From Streptomyces angustmyceticus (GTDB lineage Bacteria; Actinomycetota; Actinomycetes; Streptomycetales; Streptomycetaceae), in contig NZ_CP082945.1 in assembly GCF_019933235.1 (NCBI RefSeq), positions 1,674,001 to 1,738,000 on the forward strand: DNA of 64,000 bases, given 5' to 3'. The position numbers and the translations under genes are program-made. The first letter of the stretch is position 1, and the number at the start of each line of letters is the position of its first letter. Shown piece after piece: positions 24,926 through 32,626 of this stretch. Below the pieces are notes generated by a model, which had not been told where the DNA came from, did not search any database, and saw only the letters and a program-made list of their open reading frames with translations.

Positions 24926-26326
24926 TCAGCCCTCGGCGGCGATCCGGGCCAGACGCTGCGCCTCGGCCCGCGCGGTGCGGGCCACGGCGTCCTCGTCGAC
25001 GGTGCTGAGGTGGTTGTCCTCGACGACCGGCCGGCCGCCGACGAGGGAGAGGGTGACCGGCGCCGCCGGGCCGAAGACCAGGGCGGTGACCGGGTCGGCG
25101 ATGGAGGAGTGGCCGAGGCCGTCCAGCTTCCACAGCACCAGGTCGGCGAGCTTGCCGGCCTCCAGCGAACCGATCTCGGCACTCCGGCCGAGGACCTGCG
25201 CGCCGCCGTAGGTGCCCAGCCGCAGCGCCTTGCGGGCGTTCAGCGCGGCCTCCCGGTGGGCGCCGAGACGGTTGATCAGCAGGGCGTTGCGCAGCTCGGT
25301 GTGGAGTTCGCCGGACTCGTTGGAGGCGGTGCCGTCCACGCCGAGGCCGACCGGGACGCCGGCTGCGAGCATGTCGGGGACGCGGGCGATCCCGGCCGCG
25401 AGGCGGGCGTTGGAGGACGGGCAGTGCGCGACGCCGGTGCCGGTGCGGGCGAAGGCGGCGATGTCGGAGTCGTTCATGTGGACGCAGTGCGCCATCCACA
25501 CGTCGTCGCCGAGCCAGCCGGTGGACTCGAAGTAGTCGGTCGGGCCCATGCCGAACAGCTCGTGGCAGAACTTCTCCTCCTCCACGGTCTCCGATCCGTG
25601 GGTGTGCATCCGTACGCCCTTGCGGCGGGCCAGCTCGGCGCCCTGCCGCATGAGTTCGGTGGAGACGGAGAACGGCGAGCAGGGCGCGGCGGCGATGTGC
25701 ACCATCGAGCCGAAGGAGGCGTCGTGGTGGGCGTCGATGGCCTCCTCGGTCGCCAGCAGGGCGCCCTCGGTGGTCTCGACGGCGAAGTCCGGGGGGAGCC
25801 CGCCGTCCTTCTCGCTGCGGTCCATGGAGCCGCGGGCGAGGGTGATCCGGGCGCCGATCTCGGCGGCGGCCGCGAGTTCGGCGGCGACGAGGTCGCCGGA
25901 GCCCCGCGGGAAGACGTAGTGGTGGTCGGAGGCGGTGGTGACGCCGCCCTTGACCATCATGCCGAGCGAGCCCTGGGTGGCCGCGGCGAGCATCGGGGCG
26001 TCGATCCGGGCCCACGTCGGGTAGAGCGCGACCAGCCAGTTGAACAGGTTGTGGTCGGTGGCGAGGCCCCGGGTGATCCACTGGTAGAAGTGGTGGTGGG
26101 TGTTGATCAGGCCGGGGGTGACCAGGTGCCCGGTGCCGTCGATCCGGCGGGCGACGCCCGCCAGGTTCTCGGGCGCCTTGCCGGCGCCCACCGACTCGAT
26201 GACGTTCCCGGCGACGACGACATGGCCGGTGGCGTACTCCGTGTCCTGGGCGTCGACCGTCGCGATGGCGCAGTTCTCGATGACGAGGCGCTCGATCGCG
26301 CCGTCAGGGGATGCCGAGGCAGCCAT
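24926..26326 (-). CDS. 8-Oxoguanine deaminase-type amidohydrolase
   Basis: Predicted 466-residue zinc amidohydrolase of the guanine-deaminase/TrzA-like group. Metal ligands and signatures: PGLINTHHHFYQWITRGL, DHHYVFPRG, HIAAAPCSPFSVS, RMHTHGSETVEEEKFCHELFG, WMAHCVHMND and VGLGVDGTASNESGEL. The TETVEEE/NESGE segments resemble 8-oxoguanine deaminases, which make urate directly from oxidised guanine. ATG 26326 follows GTAGGAGCACC. Flanked by two NCS2 purine permeases on the same strand, so it probably serves an imported purine. Guanine deaminase is the main alternative. Confidence 0.85.
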   Translation of the reverse strand: MAASASPDGAIERLVIENCAIATVDAQDTEYATGHVVVAGNVIESVGAGKAPENLAGVARRIDGTGHLVTPGLINTHHHFYQWITRGLATDHNLFNWLVALYPTWARIDAPMLAAATQGSLGMMVKGGVTTASDHHYVFPRGSGDLVAAELAAAAEIGARITLARGSMDRSEKDGGLPPDFAVETTEGALLATEEAIDAHHDASFGSMVHIAAAPCSPFSVSTELMRQGAELARRKGVRMHTHGSETVEEEKFCHELFGMGPTDYFESTGWLGDDVWMAHCVHMNDSDIAAFARTGTGVAHCPSSNARLAAGIARVPDMLAAGVPVGLGVDGTASNESGELHTELRNALLINRLGAHREAALNARKALRLGTYGGAQVLGRSAEIGSLEAGKLADLVLWKLDGLGHSSIADPVTALVFGPAAPVTLSLVGGRPVVEDNHLSTVDEDAVARTARAEAQRLARIAAEG

Positions 26327-26368
26327 GGTGCTCCTACTTTCGATTCCGGCGGTGGGCACGGCATGGCC

Positions 26369-27772
26369 CTACGGGATTTGAGTGCCGGAGCCGGGCGAGG
26401 CGGCTGACAGTACCGCTGCCCGTGGGGTGCTCCGGGTGCCGAGGTGATGGAAGAACAGGTTGAGCAGCACCGCGACCAGGGCGCCGGCGCTGATCCCCGA
26501 GCCGAGCACGGTCTGCGCCCAGGCGGGGAAGTCGTCGTAGAAGGCCGGTGCGGCGAGCGGGACGAGGCCGGCGCCGAGCGAGACGGCCACCAGGATGATG
26601 TGGGAGCTCTCGTCGAGACCGGCCTCGGCGAGTGTACGGATGCCGCTGACCGCGATCGATCCGAACAGTACGATGCCCGCGCCGCCGAGGACCGGCATCG
26701 GCACCAGCGAGACCACCGCGCCGAGGACCGGGAAGGCGCCGAGGACCAGCAGCGTGGCGCCGGCCAGCGCGACGACGTACCGGCTGCGCACCCGGGTCAG
26801 CGAGACCACGCCGACGTTCTGGGCGAAGGCGCTGGTCGGGAAGCCGCCGAAGACGGGGCCGAGCAGGGTGGCGAGGCCGTCGGTGCGCAGTCCCCGGGTG
26901 AGGGTGGCGCCGGTGGCCGGGCGGTCGCAGATCTCGCCGAGCGCCAGCATGCCGGCCGACGACTCCGTCATCAGCACCAGCATCACGATGCACAGCGAGA
27001 GGATCGCGGCGGGCTGGAACTCGGGGGCGCCGAAGGCGAACGGGGTGGGCAGCGCGGCGACCGGGGCCGTGCGCAGGGCCCCGAAGTCCGCCATGCCGAA
27101 GGGGATCGCGGCGAGCGTGCCGGCGACCAGGCCGACCAGCAGCGCGATCTGCTGGAGGAACCCGCGGGCGAAGCGCTGGACGAGCAGGATCACCACGAGG
27201 GTGAAGGCGGCGAGCGCCAGGTGCCGCATGGCGCCGAAGTCCGCGGCGTGGGCGTCGCCGCCCTGTGCCCAGCCGACCGGCACGGGCATCAGGGTGACCC
27301 CGATGAGGGTGATGACGACGCCGGTGACCAGCGGCGGGAAGAAGCGCAGCAGTCTGCCGAAGAACGGTCCGACGGCGAGGCAGAAGACCCCGGCGACCAT
27401 CACCGCCCCGTAGATCGCGGGGAGTTGGTGGCCCTTGGCGGTGGTCTCGGCGATGGCGAGCATCGGTGTGATGCCGGCGGAGCTGGCCGCGTTGACGAAC
27501 GGCAGGCGGTTGCCGGCGAACCGGCGGAGGCCGAGCGTCTGCAGGAGGGTGGCGAGCCCGGCGACGATCAGGCCGGCGGCGATCAGCCGGGTCCGGCCCG
27601 CGGTGTCCAGGCCGACGGCCTGGCCGATGATGAGCGGAGGGGTGACGACACCGGCGTACATGGCGGCGATGTGCTGGAGCGCGGCCGGGACGAGCCGTCC
27701 GGCGGCCGGCTTCTCGTCCACCGGGTGGACCGGTGGCGCGGGGTGGTGCGGGGCGTGCGTGTGCTGTGCCAT
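26369..27772 (-). CDS. NCS2-family purine/urate permease (copy 2)
   Basis: Predicted 467-residue transporter, paralogous to the permease at 23142: AALQHIAAMYAGVVTPPLIIG, VNAASSAGITPMLAIA, MTESSAGMLALGEICDRP, PTSAFAQNVGVVSLTRVRSR and PVLGGAGIVLFGSIAVSGI. A His-rich cytosolic start (MAQHTHAPHHPAPPVHP) is unusual. ATG 27772 follows GAGGGGAACGACCC. It lies between uricase and the deaminase on the same strand, separated from uricase by the hairpin 27799-27826. Confidence 0.9.
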   Translation of the reverse strand: MAQHTHAPHHPAPPVHPVDEKPAAGRLVPAALQHIAAMYAGVVTPPLIIGQAVGLDTAGRTRLIAAGLIVAGLATLLQTLGLRRFAGNRLPFVNAASSAGITPMLAIAETTAKGHQLPAIYGAVMVAGVFCLAVGPFFGRLLRFFPPLVTGVVITLIGVTLMPVPVGWAQGGDAHAADFGAMRHLALAAFTLVVILLVQRFARGFLQQIALLVGLVAGTLAAIPFGMADFGALRTAPVAALPTPFAFGAPEFQPAAILSLCIVMLVLMTESSAGMLALGEICDRPATGATLTRGLRTDGLATLLGPVFGGFPTSAFAQNVGVVSLTRVRSRYVVALAGATLLVLGAFPVLGAVVSLVPMPVLGGAGIVLFGSIAVSGIRTLAEAGLDESSHIILVAVSLGAGLVPLAAPAFYDDFPAWAQTVLGSGISAGALVAVLLNLFFHHLGTRSTPRAAVLSAASPGSGTQIP

Positions 27773-27798
27773 GGGTCGTTCCCCTCGGGTTTCGCGTG

Positions 27799-27826
27799 CC
27801 CCTCCCCGCTGTGGAACGGGGAGGGG
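27799..27826 (-). terminator. Hairpin after uricase
   Basis: CCCCTCCCCG and CGGGGAGGGG form a perfect 10-base stem with an 8-base loop, 32 bases past the uricase stop codon. It probably terminates or attenuates the uraD-uraH-uricase transcript ahead of the permease gene. Confidence 0.7.
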
Positions 27827-27857
27827 GACACGAGGCACGGCGTTGCGTCGGAGCCGC

Positions 27858-28829
27858 TCAGAGGTTCGTCAGATCCACCGGGATCCCGGGCTCGACACCG
27901 TCGCGCAGAACAGTGGCTTCGATCAGGCCGTACGGGCGGTCGGCCGCGTAATAGACCTCGTTGTCGTTCTTGAGACCGAACGGCTCCAGATCCACGAGGA
28001 AGTGATGCTTGTTCGGGAGCGAGAAGCGGATCTCGTCGATCTCGGAACGGTTGTTGATCACGCGTGACCCCATCTGGTACAGGGTCTGCTGGAGCGAGAG
28101 GCTGTAGGTCTCCGCGAATGCCTGCAGGATGTGCTTCTTGACCTGTTCGTACGAGCGCTCCCAGTTCGGCATCCGCTGCTCGTCGTCGGTCCAGTTGAAC
28201 CGCCAGCGGCTGGACACCTCGGTGGCCAGGATGCGGTCGTAGGCCTCCTTCAGCGTCGTGTACTGGTCCTTGATGTAGCCCCAGAACTCCGAGTTGGTGG
28301 AGTTCATCACCACCAGGTCCTTCAGGCCGGAGATGACCTGCCACCGCTCACCGTCGTAGGTGATCTCGGTCAGGCGGGTCTCCTGGCCCTTGCGGACGAA
28401 GGAGTGCTGGACCTCGTCGGCCCCGATGAAGCGGGAGTTGGCGTCGGAGGTGGCGATCCGCTCCCAGGAGTACTCCTCGATCCGGATGCGGGCCCGGTGG
28501 ATCGGCTCCTGGCTGGTGACGAAGTGCCGGGCCAGGTGGATGCCGAACTGCTCGGCCGACTCGATCCCGTGCTCCTTGGCGAAGGCGTACACGGTGTTCT
28601 TGGTGGTGTCGGTGGGCAGGCAGTGGGCGTTGGAGCCGGAGAGGTGGACCTCTTCCAGGTCGCCGGAGAGGGAGACCGAGACGTTCAGGTCCTTGATGTG
28701 GTGCGTGTCGCCGTCGCGGGTGATCTTGACGACGCGGTTCTCCGCTTTGCCGTACTGGTTCTGGCCGAGAATCACCGGGCGGGCCGGGCGGGAATGGGCA
28801 GCGCGGGCCGGGCGGGAATGGGCAGTCAT
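27858..28829 (-). CDS. pucL: Urate oxidase (uricase)
   Basis: Predicted 323-residue cofactor-free oxidase converting urate to 5-hydroxyisourate and H2O2. Signatures: QNQYGKAENRVVKI with the catalytic Lys28, LPTDTTKNTVYAFAKEHG with the catalytic Thr, HSFVRKGQE, LVVMNSTNSEF, the substrate loop RVINNRSEIDEI, and NKHHFLVDLEPFG. The N-terminal 18 residues (SRPARAAHSRPAR) come from a 24-base tandem duplication (28777-28824) and are not part of the core. It starts 7 bases after the HIU-hydrolase gene ends, so the two are cotranscribed. H2O2 made here may be met by the catalase at 33391. Confidence 0.96.
   Translation of the reverse strand: MTAHSRPARAAHSRPARPVILGQNQYGKAENRVVKITRDGDTHHIKDLNVSVSLSGDLEEVHLSGSNAHCLPTDTTKNTVYAFAKEHGIESAEQFGIHLARHFVTSQEPIHRARIRIEEYSWERIATSDANSRFIGADEVQHSFVRKGQETRLTEITYDGERWQVISGLKDLVVMNSTNSEFWGYIKDQYTTLKEAYDRILATEVSSRWRFNWTDDEQRMPNWERSYEQVKKHILQAFAETYSLSLQQTLYQMGSRVINNRSEIDEIRFSLPNKHHFLVDLEPFGLKNDNEVYYAADRPYGLIEATVLRDGVEPGIPVDLTNL
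28777..28824. repeat. 24-base tandem duplication in the uricase N-terminus
   Basis: Two consecutive 24-base units that differ at one position encode AHSRPARA/P twice at the start of uricase. In frame, so the protein is only lengthened. Confidence 0.8.
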
Positions 28830-28836
28830 GTCGGTG

Positions 28837-29244
28837 CTAGCTCCCTCGGTATACGGAGTAGCCGAACGGGTTGAGCAGCAGCGGTACGTGATAGTGCTCG
28901 CCCGGCGTGACGGCAAAGGTGATCGCCACCTCCGGGAAGAAAGCTCCGCTGTCCCTTACGCGGGGGGCGTCCTGCTGTTCCTCGGCTTGCTGGGTTGCCT
29001 TGTGATGGACGAAGTAGTCCTCGACGGCGAAGTCGAGGCGCACATGGGTGGTGCCTTCCGGCAGGGCCGGCAGATCCTTGCAGCGCCCGTCCGCGTCGGT
29101 GGTGGACGCGCCGTGGGCGCTCCAGGCACCGTCGCGGCCGGAGCGCACCGCGAGCGTGAGGGCGACGCCCTGTGCGGGGCGGCCCACGCTGGTGTCCAGG
29201 ATGTGCGTGGACACCGACGTCGGTGCAGCCGTCTCGCCGCTCAT
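28837..29244 (-). CDS. uraH: 5-Hydroxyisourate hydrolase (transthyretin-like)
   Basis: Predicted 135-residue enzyme hydrolysing 5-hydroxyisourate to OHCU. The family hallmarks are all present: STHILDTSVGRPAQGV near the N-terminus with the active-site His, TDADGRC, FFPEVAITFAVTPGEHYHVPLLLNPFGYS and the C-terminal tetrapeptide YRGS. Its ATG overlaps the uraD stop by four bases (ATGA), so translation is coupled; uricase follows after 7 bases. Confidence 0.96.
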   Translation of the reverse strand: MSGETAAPTSVSTHILDTSVGRPAQGVALTLAVRSGRDGAWSAHGASTTDADGRCKDLPALPEGTTHVRLDFAVEDYFVHHKATQQAEEQQDAPRVRDSGAFFPEVAITFAVTPGEHYHVPLLLNPFGYSVYRGS

Positions 29245-29792
29245 GCTGCGTCTCCTTCTGCGTGCTCCGCGATACGGGTCAGGCGGATGCGGTTGATCTT
29301 GCCGAGCTCCCCGCGAACGATCTCTCGTTCCTGTTGCGGCGTGTTGTCGATCCGGTGACGGATCGCGTCGCGCATCTGCTCGCCGGTACGGCCGGAGGCG
29401 CAGATCAGGAAGACATGCCCGAACTTCTCCTGGTAGGCCAGGTTGAGTTCGAGCATCTCGGCCTTGAGCGCGTCGGAGGCGCCGGCCATCCCGCTCTGTT
29501 CGCGGTGCGAGGTGGCGTCGCCCGGCTTCGGCCGGCCGATCGGCGGGTGCCCGGCCATCGCCTCGGCCAGGTCCTCGTCGCTCAGCTCGGCCATGGCGGC
29601 GTCGCTGGCGGCGAACAGGGCGTCGGCGGTGGCGTAGGGGCGCTGCGCGAGGAGCTTGCCGCCCCATGCCCGGCTGGCACACACCTCGTGCAGTGCGGCC
29701 AGGGCCGTACCGTCGTCGGCGGTGTTGAACCGGGTGAGCCCCGGCGGGCGCTCGGGGGTGTCCCCCGTCGAGCGCGGTGAACTCGAAGACAC
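29241..29792 (-). CDS. uraD: OHCU decarboxylase
   Basis: Predicted 183-residue enzyme that decarboxylates 2-oxo-4-hydroxy-4-carboxy-5-ureidoimidazoline to (S)-allantoin. Seen: LTRFNTADDGTALAALHEVCASRAWG, MAGHPPIGRPKP with the catalytic His, SHREQSGM, LELNLAYQEKFGHVFLICASGRT and EIVRGELGKINRIRL. GTG 29792 is preferred because GGAGG lies six bases upstream and the operator 29865-29881 would otherwise be inside the gene; the frame is open to 29894. First gene after the operator in the uraD-uraH-uricase operon. Confidence 0.95.
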   Translation of the reverse strand: MSSSSPRSTGDTPERPPGLTRFNTADDGTALAALHEVCASRAWGGKLLAQRPYATADALFAASDAAMAELSDEDLAEAMAGHPPIGRPKPGDATSHREQSGMAGASDALKAEMLELNLAYQEKFGHVFLICASGRTGEQMRDAIRHRIDNTPQQEREIVRGELGKINRIRLTRIAEHAEGDAA

Positions 29793-29840
29793 GGGAAGCC
29801 TCCGTGGCCTGGTGCTGGACAGCTCTCTTTGGCTGGAAAC

Positions 29841-29881
29841 AGCTAAGACCCCCGGCAACATCACGTCAACACTTTGTTGAA
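29841..29881 (-). promoter_or_regulatory. Promoter and AllR-like operator of uraD operon
   Basis: On the plus strand GTCAACA-ctt-TGTTGAA (29865-29881) matches the shared palindrome at 13 of 14 positions. Read toward uraD, its edge forms TTGACG (-35, complement of 29864-29869), with TTAGCT as the -10 (complement of 29841-29846) at 17-base spacing. The operator and -35 are arranged exactly as in the catalase promoter. Confidence 0.75.
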
Positions 29882-29962
29882 AACTCGGCGGCACAAAGCC
29901 GCCGCCCGGGTGACGTTCCGGCCCGTTTCACCGGGGAGCCGCCCGGCGCCGCACCCGGCTGC

Positions 29963-30361
29963 CTACGGGCCCTCCACCTGCGCGTTCCCGTCCTTCGCCG
30001 CGTTCTCGCGGTTCAGGTAGTTGTACACGGTGAACCTGCTGACACCGAGGGCGCCCGCGACCGTCTCGACGCCGTGCCGGACCGAGAAGGCGCCGCGGGA
30101 CTCCAGGATCCGCACCACCGACTGCTTGGTCCTGCGGTCCAGCTCGGCGAGCGGCATGCCGTGCCGGCGCTGGAGCTCGGCGAGGATGTGGTCGAGCGAG
30201 TCCGACAGGTGCGGGAGGCGTACGGCCACCCGGTCCTGCCCCTCCCAGGTGAGCACGACGTCGTCGCCCCGGGCCTGGTCGGGCGCGACCATCTGTCCGC
30301 CCATCGCGTCGATCAGCGGTTTGACCGCCTCGACGAACGGGTGGTCGGCGGGCCCGGTCAC
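29963..30361 (-). CDS. DauR-type helix-turn-helix protein
   Basis: Predicted 132 residues. The C-terminal half (about 75-125) reads ELDRRTKQSVVRILESRGAFSVRHGVETVAGALGVSRFTVYNYLNRE, the helix-turn-helix of the YheO/DauR group, but the usual N-terminal PAS-like domain is missing, so this is a short form. It may be a second regulator of the purine genes. Its GTG overlaps the stop of the preceding small gene (GTGA), and uraD follows after about 170 bases that hold a promoter. Confidence 0.78.
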   Translation of the reverse strand: MTGPADHPFVEAVKPLIDAMGGQMVAPDQARGDDVVLTWEGQDRVAVRLPHLSDSLDHILAELQRRHGMPLAELDRRTKQSVVRILESRGAFSVRHGVETVAGALGVSRFTVYNYLNRENAAKDGNAQVEGP

Positions 30362-30627
30362 GTCGCCTCCCCCTCGCCCTGCCCGGCTTCCCGGATCACA
30401 TTGACCTGCAGGGAGACCCGGGTGGCGCCCGCCTGCAGCGATTCGCGCAGCAGGGCGGTCACGGCGCCCAGCACCTGGTCGGCGTCACCTTCGGCCGTGT
30501 TGCCGAACGGCCCGACGTCGACGGCGTCCAGGGCGGCGCCGGTGACGACGTCCCGCGCCACCACCGCATGCGCCGGCGCCTCGTCCAGGTCGAACGGCTC
30601 CGTCGTGAACTCCACTCTCAATCGCAC
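30358..30627 (-). CDS. Small conserved protein, possible thiamine-binding (DUF77/YqgV-like) fold
   Basis: Predicted 89 residues. VEFTTEPFDLDEAPAHAVVARDVV is followed by LDAVDVGPFGNTAEGDADQVLGAVTALLRESLQAGATRVSLQVNV; the pattern of an FGNTAEG turn and a GATRVSLQVNV strand recalls the small MTH1187/YkoF-like proteins that bind thiamine or its precursors. GTG 30627 is chosen for length; a TTG lies 9 bases upstream in frame. Four-base overlap with the following helix-turn-helix gene. Role in the purine operon unknown. Confidence 0.5.
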   Translation of the reverse strand: MRLRVEFTTEPFDLDEAPAHAVVARDVVTGAALDAVDVGPFGNTAEGDADQVLGAVTALLRESLQAGATRVSLQVNVIREAGQGEGEAT

Positions 30628-30683
30628 GCCGCTCAACCTACGCGCGGTTCGGCCCGGCCACCAGAAATTGCCTCGGACCCCCC

Positions 30684-30742
30684 TTGACAGCCTCCGAACC
30701 CGACAGGCAGTGTTCCAGTACGCAGAAAAACAGTTCCACTAT
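30684..30742 (+). promoter_or_regulatory. Promoter region of hydroxypyruvate isomerase with direct repeats
   Basis: TTGACA (30684-30689) is a consensus -35, but no good -10 follows at the usual spacing. Downstream are two copies of GTTCCA-n-TA (30712-30720 and 30733-30741) exactly 21 bases apart, i.e. on the same helix face. TTCCA is an IclR-type half-site. The TTCAACA palindrome is not present here. Confidence 0.45.
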
Positions 30743-30763
30743 CCGGAAGGAGCGCCGGGCCTG

Positions 30764-31606
30764 ATGGGTTTCACGGACACGCGCTTCAACGTCAATCTGT
30801 CGATCCTGTTCACCGAGCTTCCGTTGCTGGAGCGGCCGGCGGCCGCGCGGGCGGCGGGGTTCACGGCGGTGGAGCTGTGGTGGCCGTGGGTGGACGCCCC
30901 CGTGCCCGAGCAAGCGGAGCTGGCGGCGCTGCGCACGGCGCTGAACGACGCCGGGACCCAGCTGGTGGGGCTGAACTTCTACGCCGGCCAACTGCCCGGA
31001 CCCGACCGCGGCGCGCTGTCGGTGCCGGGCGAGGAGTCGGAGAAGTTCCGCGCGAACGTGCCGGTGGCGGTGGAGTTCGGCCGCTCGCTGGGCTGTACGT
31101 CCTTCAACGCCCTCTACGGCAACCGCGTCGAGGGGGTGCCGGCCGCCGAACAGGACGCGCTGGCGCTGGAGAACCTGGCCTTCGCCGCCCGCGCGGTCGC
31201 GGAGGTCGGCGGGACGCTGCTGATCGAGGCGCTCAACGCGCCCGAGTCGCCGAACTGCCCGATCGTCAGCGCGCCGAAGGCGATCGAGGTGGTGGACGCG
31301 GTGAACGCGGCCACCGGCCTGGACAACGCCCGCTTCCTGATGGACCTCTACCACCTGTCCATGAACGGCGAGGACCTCGACGAGGTCATCGACCGGTACA
31401 CGCCCAAGACGGCGCATGTGCAGATCGCCGACAACCCCGGCCGCGGCGCCCCCGGCACCGGTTCGCTGGACCTCGCCGCCCTGCTGGCCCGGCTGACGAA
31501 GGCCGGTTACGACGGCTGGACCGGCCTGGAGTACAAGCCCGGCGACGGACCGAGCGCCGGAGCCTTCGCCTGGCTCCCCGCGCCCCTGCGCGCCGCCCGT
31601 ACCTGA
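30764..31606 (+). CDS. hyi: Hydroxypyruvate isomerase (TIM-barrel)
   Basis: Predicted 280-residue sugar-phosphate-isomerase/AP-endonuclease-2-like barrel that interconverts tartronate semialdehyde and hydroxypyruvate. Seen: FNVNLSILFTELPLLERPAAARAAGFTAVELWWP, NFYAGQLPGPDRG, FNALYGNR, LLIEALNAPESPNCPI, RFLMDLYHLSMNGED, HVQIADNPGRGAPGTG and WTGLEYKP, with metal-binding Glu and Asp. ATG 30764 follows GGAAGGAGCGCC. Followed by tartronate semialdehyde reductase and a decayed glyoxylate carboligase, so this was the glyoxylate-to-glycerate operon. Confidence 0.93.
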   Translation: MGFTDTRFNVNLSILFTELPLLERPAAARAAGFTAVELWWPWVDAPVPEQAELAALRTALNDAGTQLVGLNFYAGQLPGPDRGALSVPGEESEKFRANVPVAVEFGRSLGCTSFNALYGNRVEGVPAAEQDALALENLAFAARAVAEVGGTLLIEALNAPESPNCPIVSAPKAIEVVDAVNAATGLDNARFLMDLYHLSMNGEDLDEVIDRYTPKTAHVQIADNPGRGAPGTGSLDLAALLARLTKAGYDGWTGLEYKPGDGPSAGAFAWLPAPLRAART

Positions 31607-31725
31607 CCCGGCGCGGCGCGGGCCGCCCCGGCGCACCGCGGCGCGGCCCGCGCACCCCCGCACGCACACCCCGGCGGCCCGCCCCCGCCGCCGACGCAGC
31701 ACCGCCCGGAAAGAAAGGCACCCCG

Positions 31726-32622
31726 ATGAGCAATCTGCCCAAGGTCGCATGGATCGGTCTCGGCATCATGGGCTCCCCCATGGCCGAGAACCTGATCAAG
31801 GCCGGCTACCCCGTCACCGGCTACACCCTGGAGACCGACAAGCTCGAACGCCTCGCGGCGGCCGGCGGAACGGCGGCCGGCTCCATCGCCGAGGCCGTCG
31901 CCGACGCCGATGTCGTCATCACCATGGTCCCGGCCTCGCCGCAGGTCGAGGCCATCGCCTACGGCCCCGACGGCATCCTCGCCCACGCCCGCCCCGGCAC
32001 CCTGCTGATCGACATGTCCTCGATCACGCCCCAGACCTCCATCGACCTCGCGCGGGCCGCCGCCGACAAGAGCGTCCGCGTCCTGGACGCCCCGGTCTCC
32101 GGCGGCGAGGCCGGCGCCGTCGAGGCCGTCCTGTCCATCATGGTCGGCGGCGACCAGGCCGACTTCGACGCGGCCCGCCCGCTCTTCGAGGCGCTCGGCA
32201 AGACCATCGTGCGCTGCGGCCCGCACGGCGCCGGCCAGACCGTCAAGGCCGCCAACCAGCTCATCGTCGCCGTCAACATCCAGGCCTGCGCCGAAGCCGT
32301 GGTCTTCCTGGAGAAGTCCGGCGTCGACCTCGGCGCCGCCCTCGACGTCCTGAACGGCGGCCTGGCCGGCTCCACCGTCCTGTCCCGCAAGAAGGGCAAC
32401 TTCGCCCAGCGCGACTTCCGGCCCGGCTTCCGCATCGACCTCCACCACAAGGACATGGGCATCGTCACCGACGCCGCCCGCACCGTCGGTGCCGCCCTTC
32501 CCGTCGGCAGCCTCGTGGCCAGTCTCGTCACCTCCCTGCGCGCCCAGGGCGACGGCGGCCTCGACCACTCCGCCCTCCTGCGCGGCGTCGAACGCCTCTC
32601 CGGGCACACCGCCGGAAACTGA
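31726..32622 (+). CDS. glxR: 2-Hydroxy-3-oxopropionate (tartronate semialdehyde) reductase
   Basis: Predicted 298-residue beta-hydroxyacid dehydrogenase reducing tartronate semialdehyde to glycerate. Signatures: VAWIGLGIMGSPMAENLIKAGY (NAD-binding, 7-28), DMSSITPQTS, DAPVSGGEAGAVEA (substrate loop), GPHGAGQTVKAANQLIV with the catalytic Lys, and FRIDLHHKDMGI. ATG 31726 is preceded by AAGAAAGGCACCCCG. It follows hyi by 119 bases and is followed after 4 bases by the remnant of glyoxylate carboligase, the enzyme that should supply its substrate. Confidence 0.93.
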   Translation: MSNLPKVAWIGLGIMGSPMAENLIKAGYPVTGYTLETDKLERLAAAGGTAAGSIAEAVADADVVITMVPASPQVEAIAYGPDGILAHARPGTLLIDMSSITPQTSIDLARAAADKSVRVLDAPVSGGEAGAVEAVLSIMVGGDQADFDAARPLFEALGKTIVRCGPHGAGQTVKAANQLIVAVNIQACAEAVVFLEKSGVDLGAALDVLNGGLAGSTVLSRKKGNFAQRDFRPGFRIDLHHKDMGIVTDAARTVGAALPVGSLVASLVTSLRAQGDGGLDHSALLRGVERLSGHTAGN

Positions 32623-32626
32623 GGCC

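Noticed and set aside
27799..27826. Purine riboswitch before the NCS2 permease
   Set aside because: Only a simple hairpin; no three-way junction or conserved purine-aptamer core is visible.
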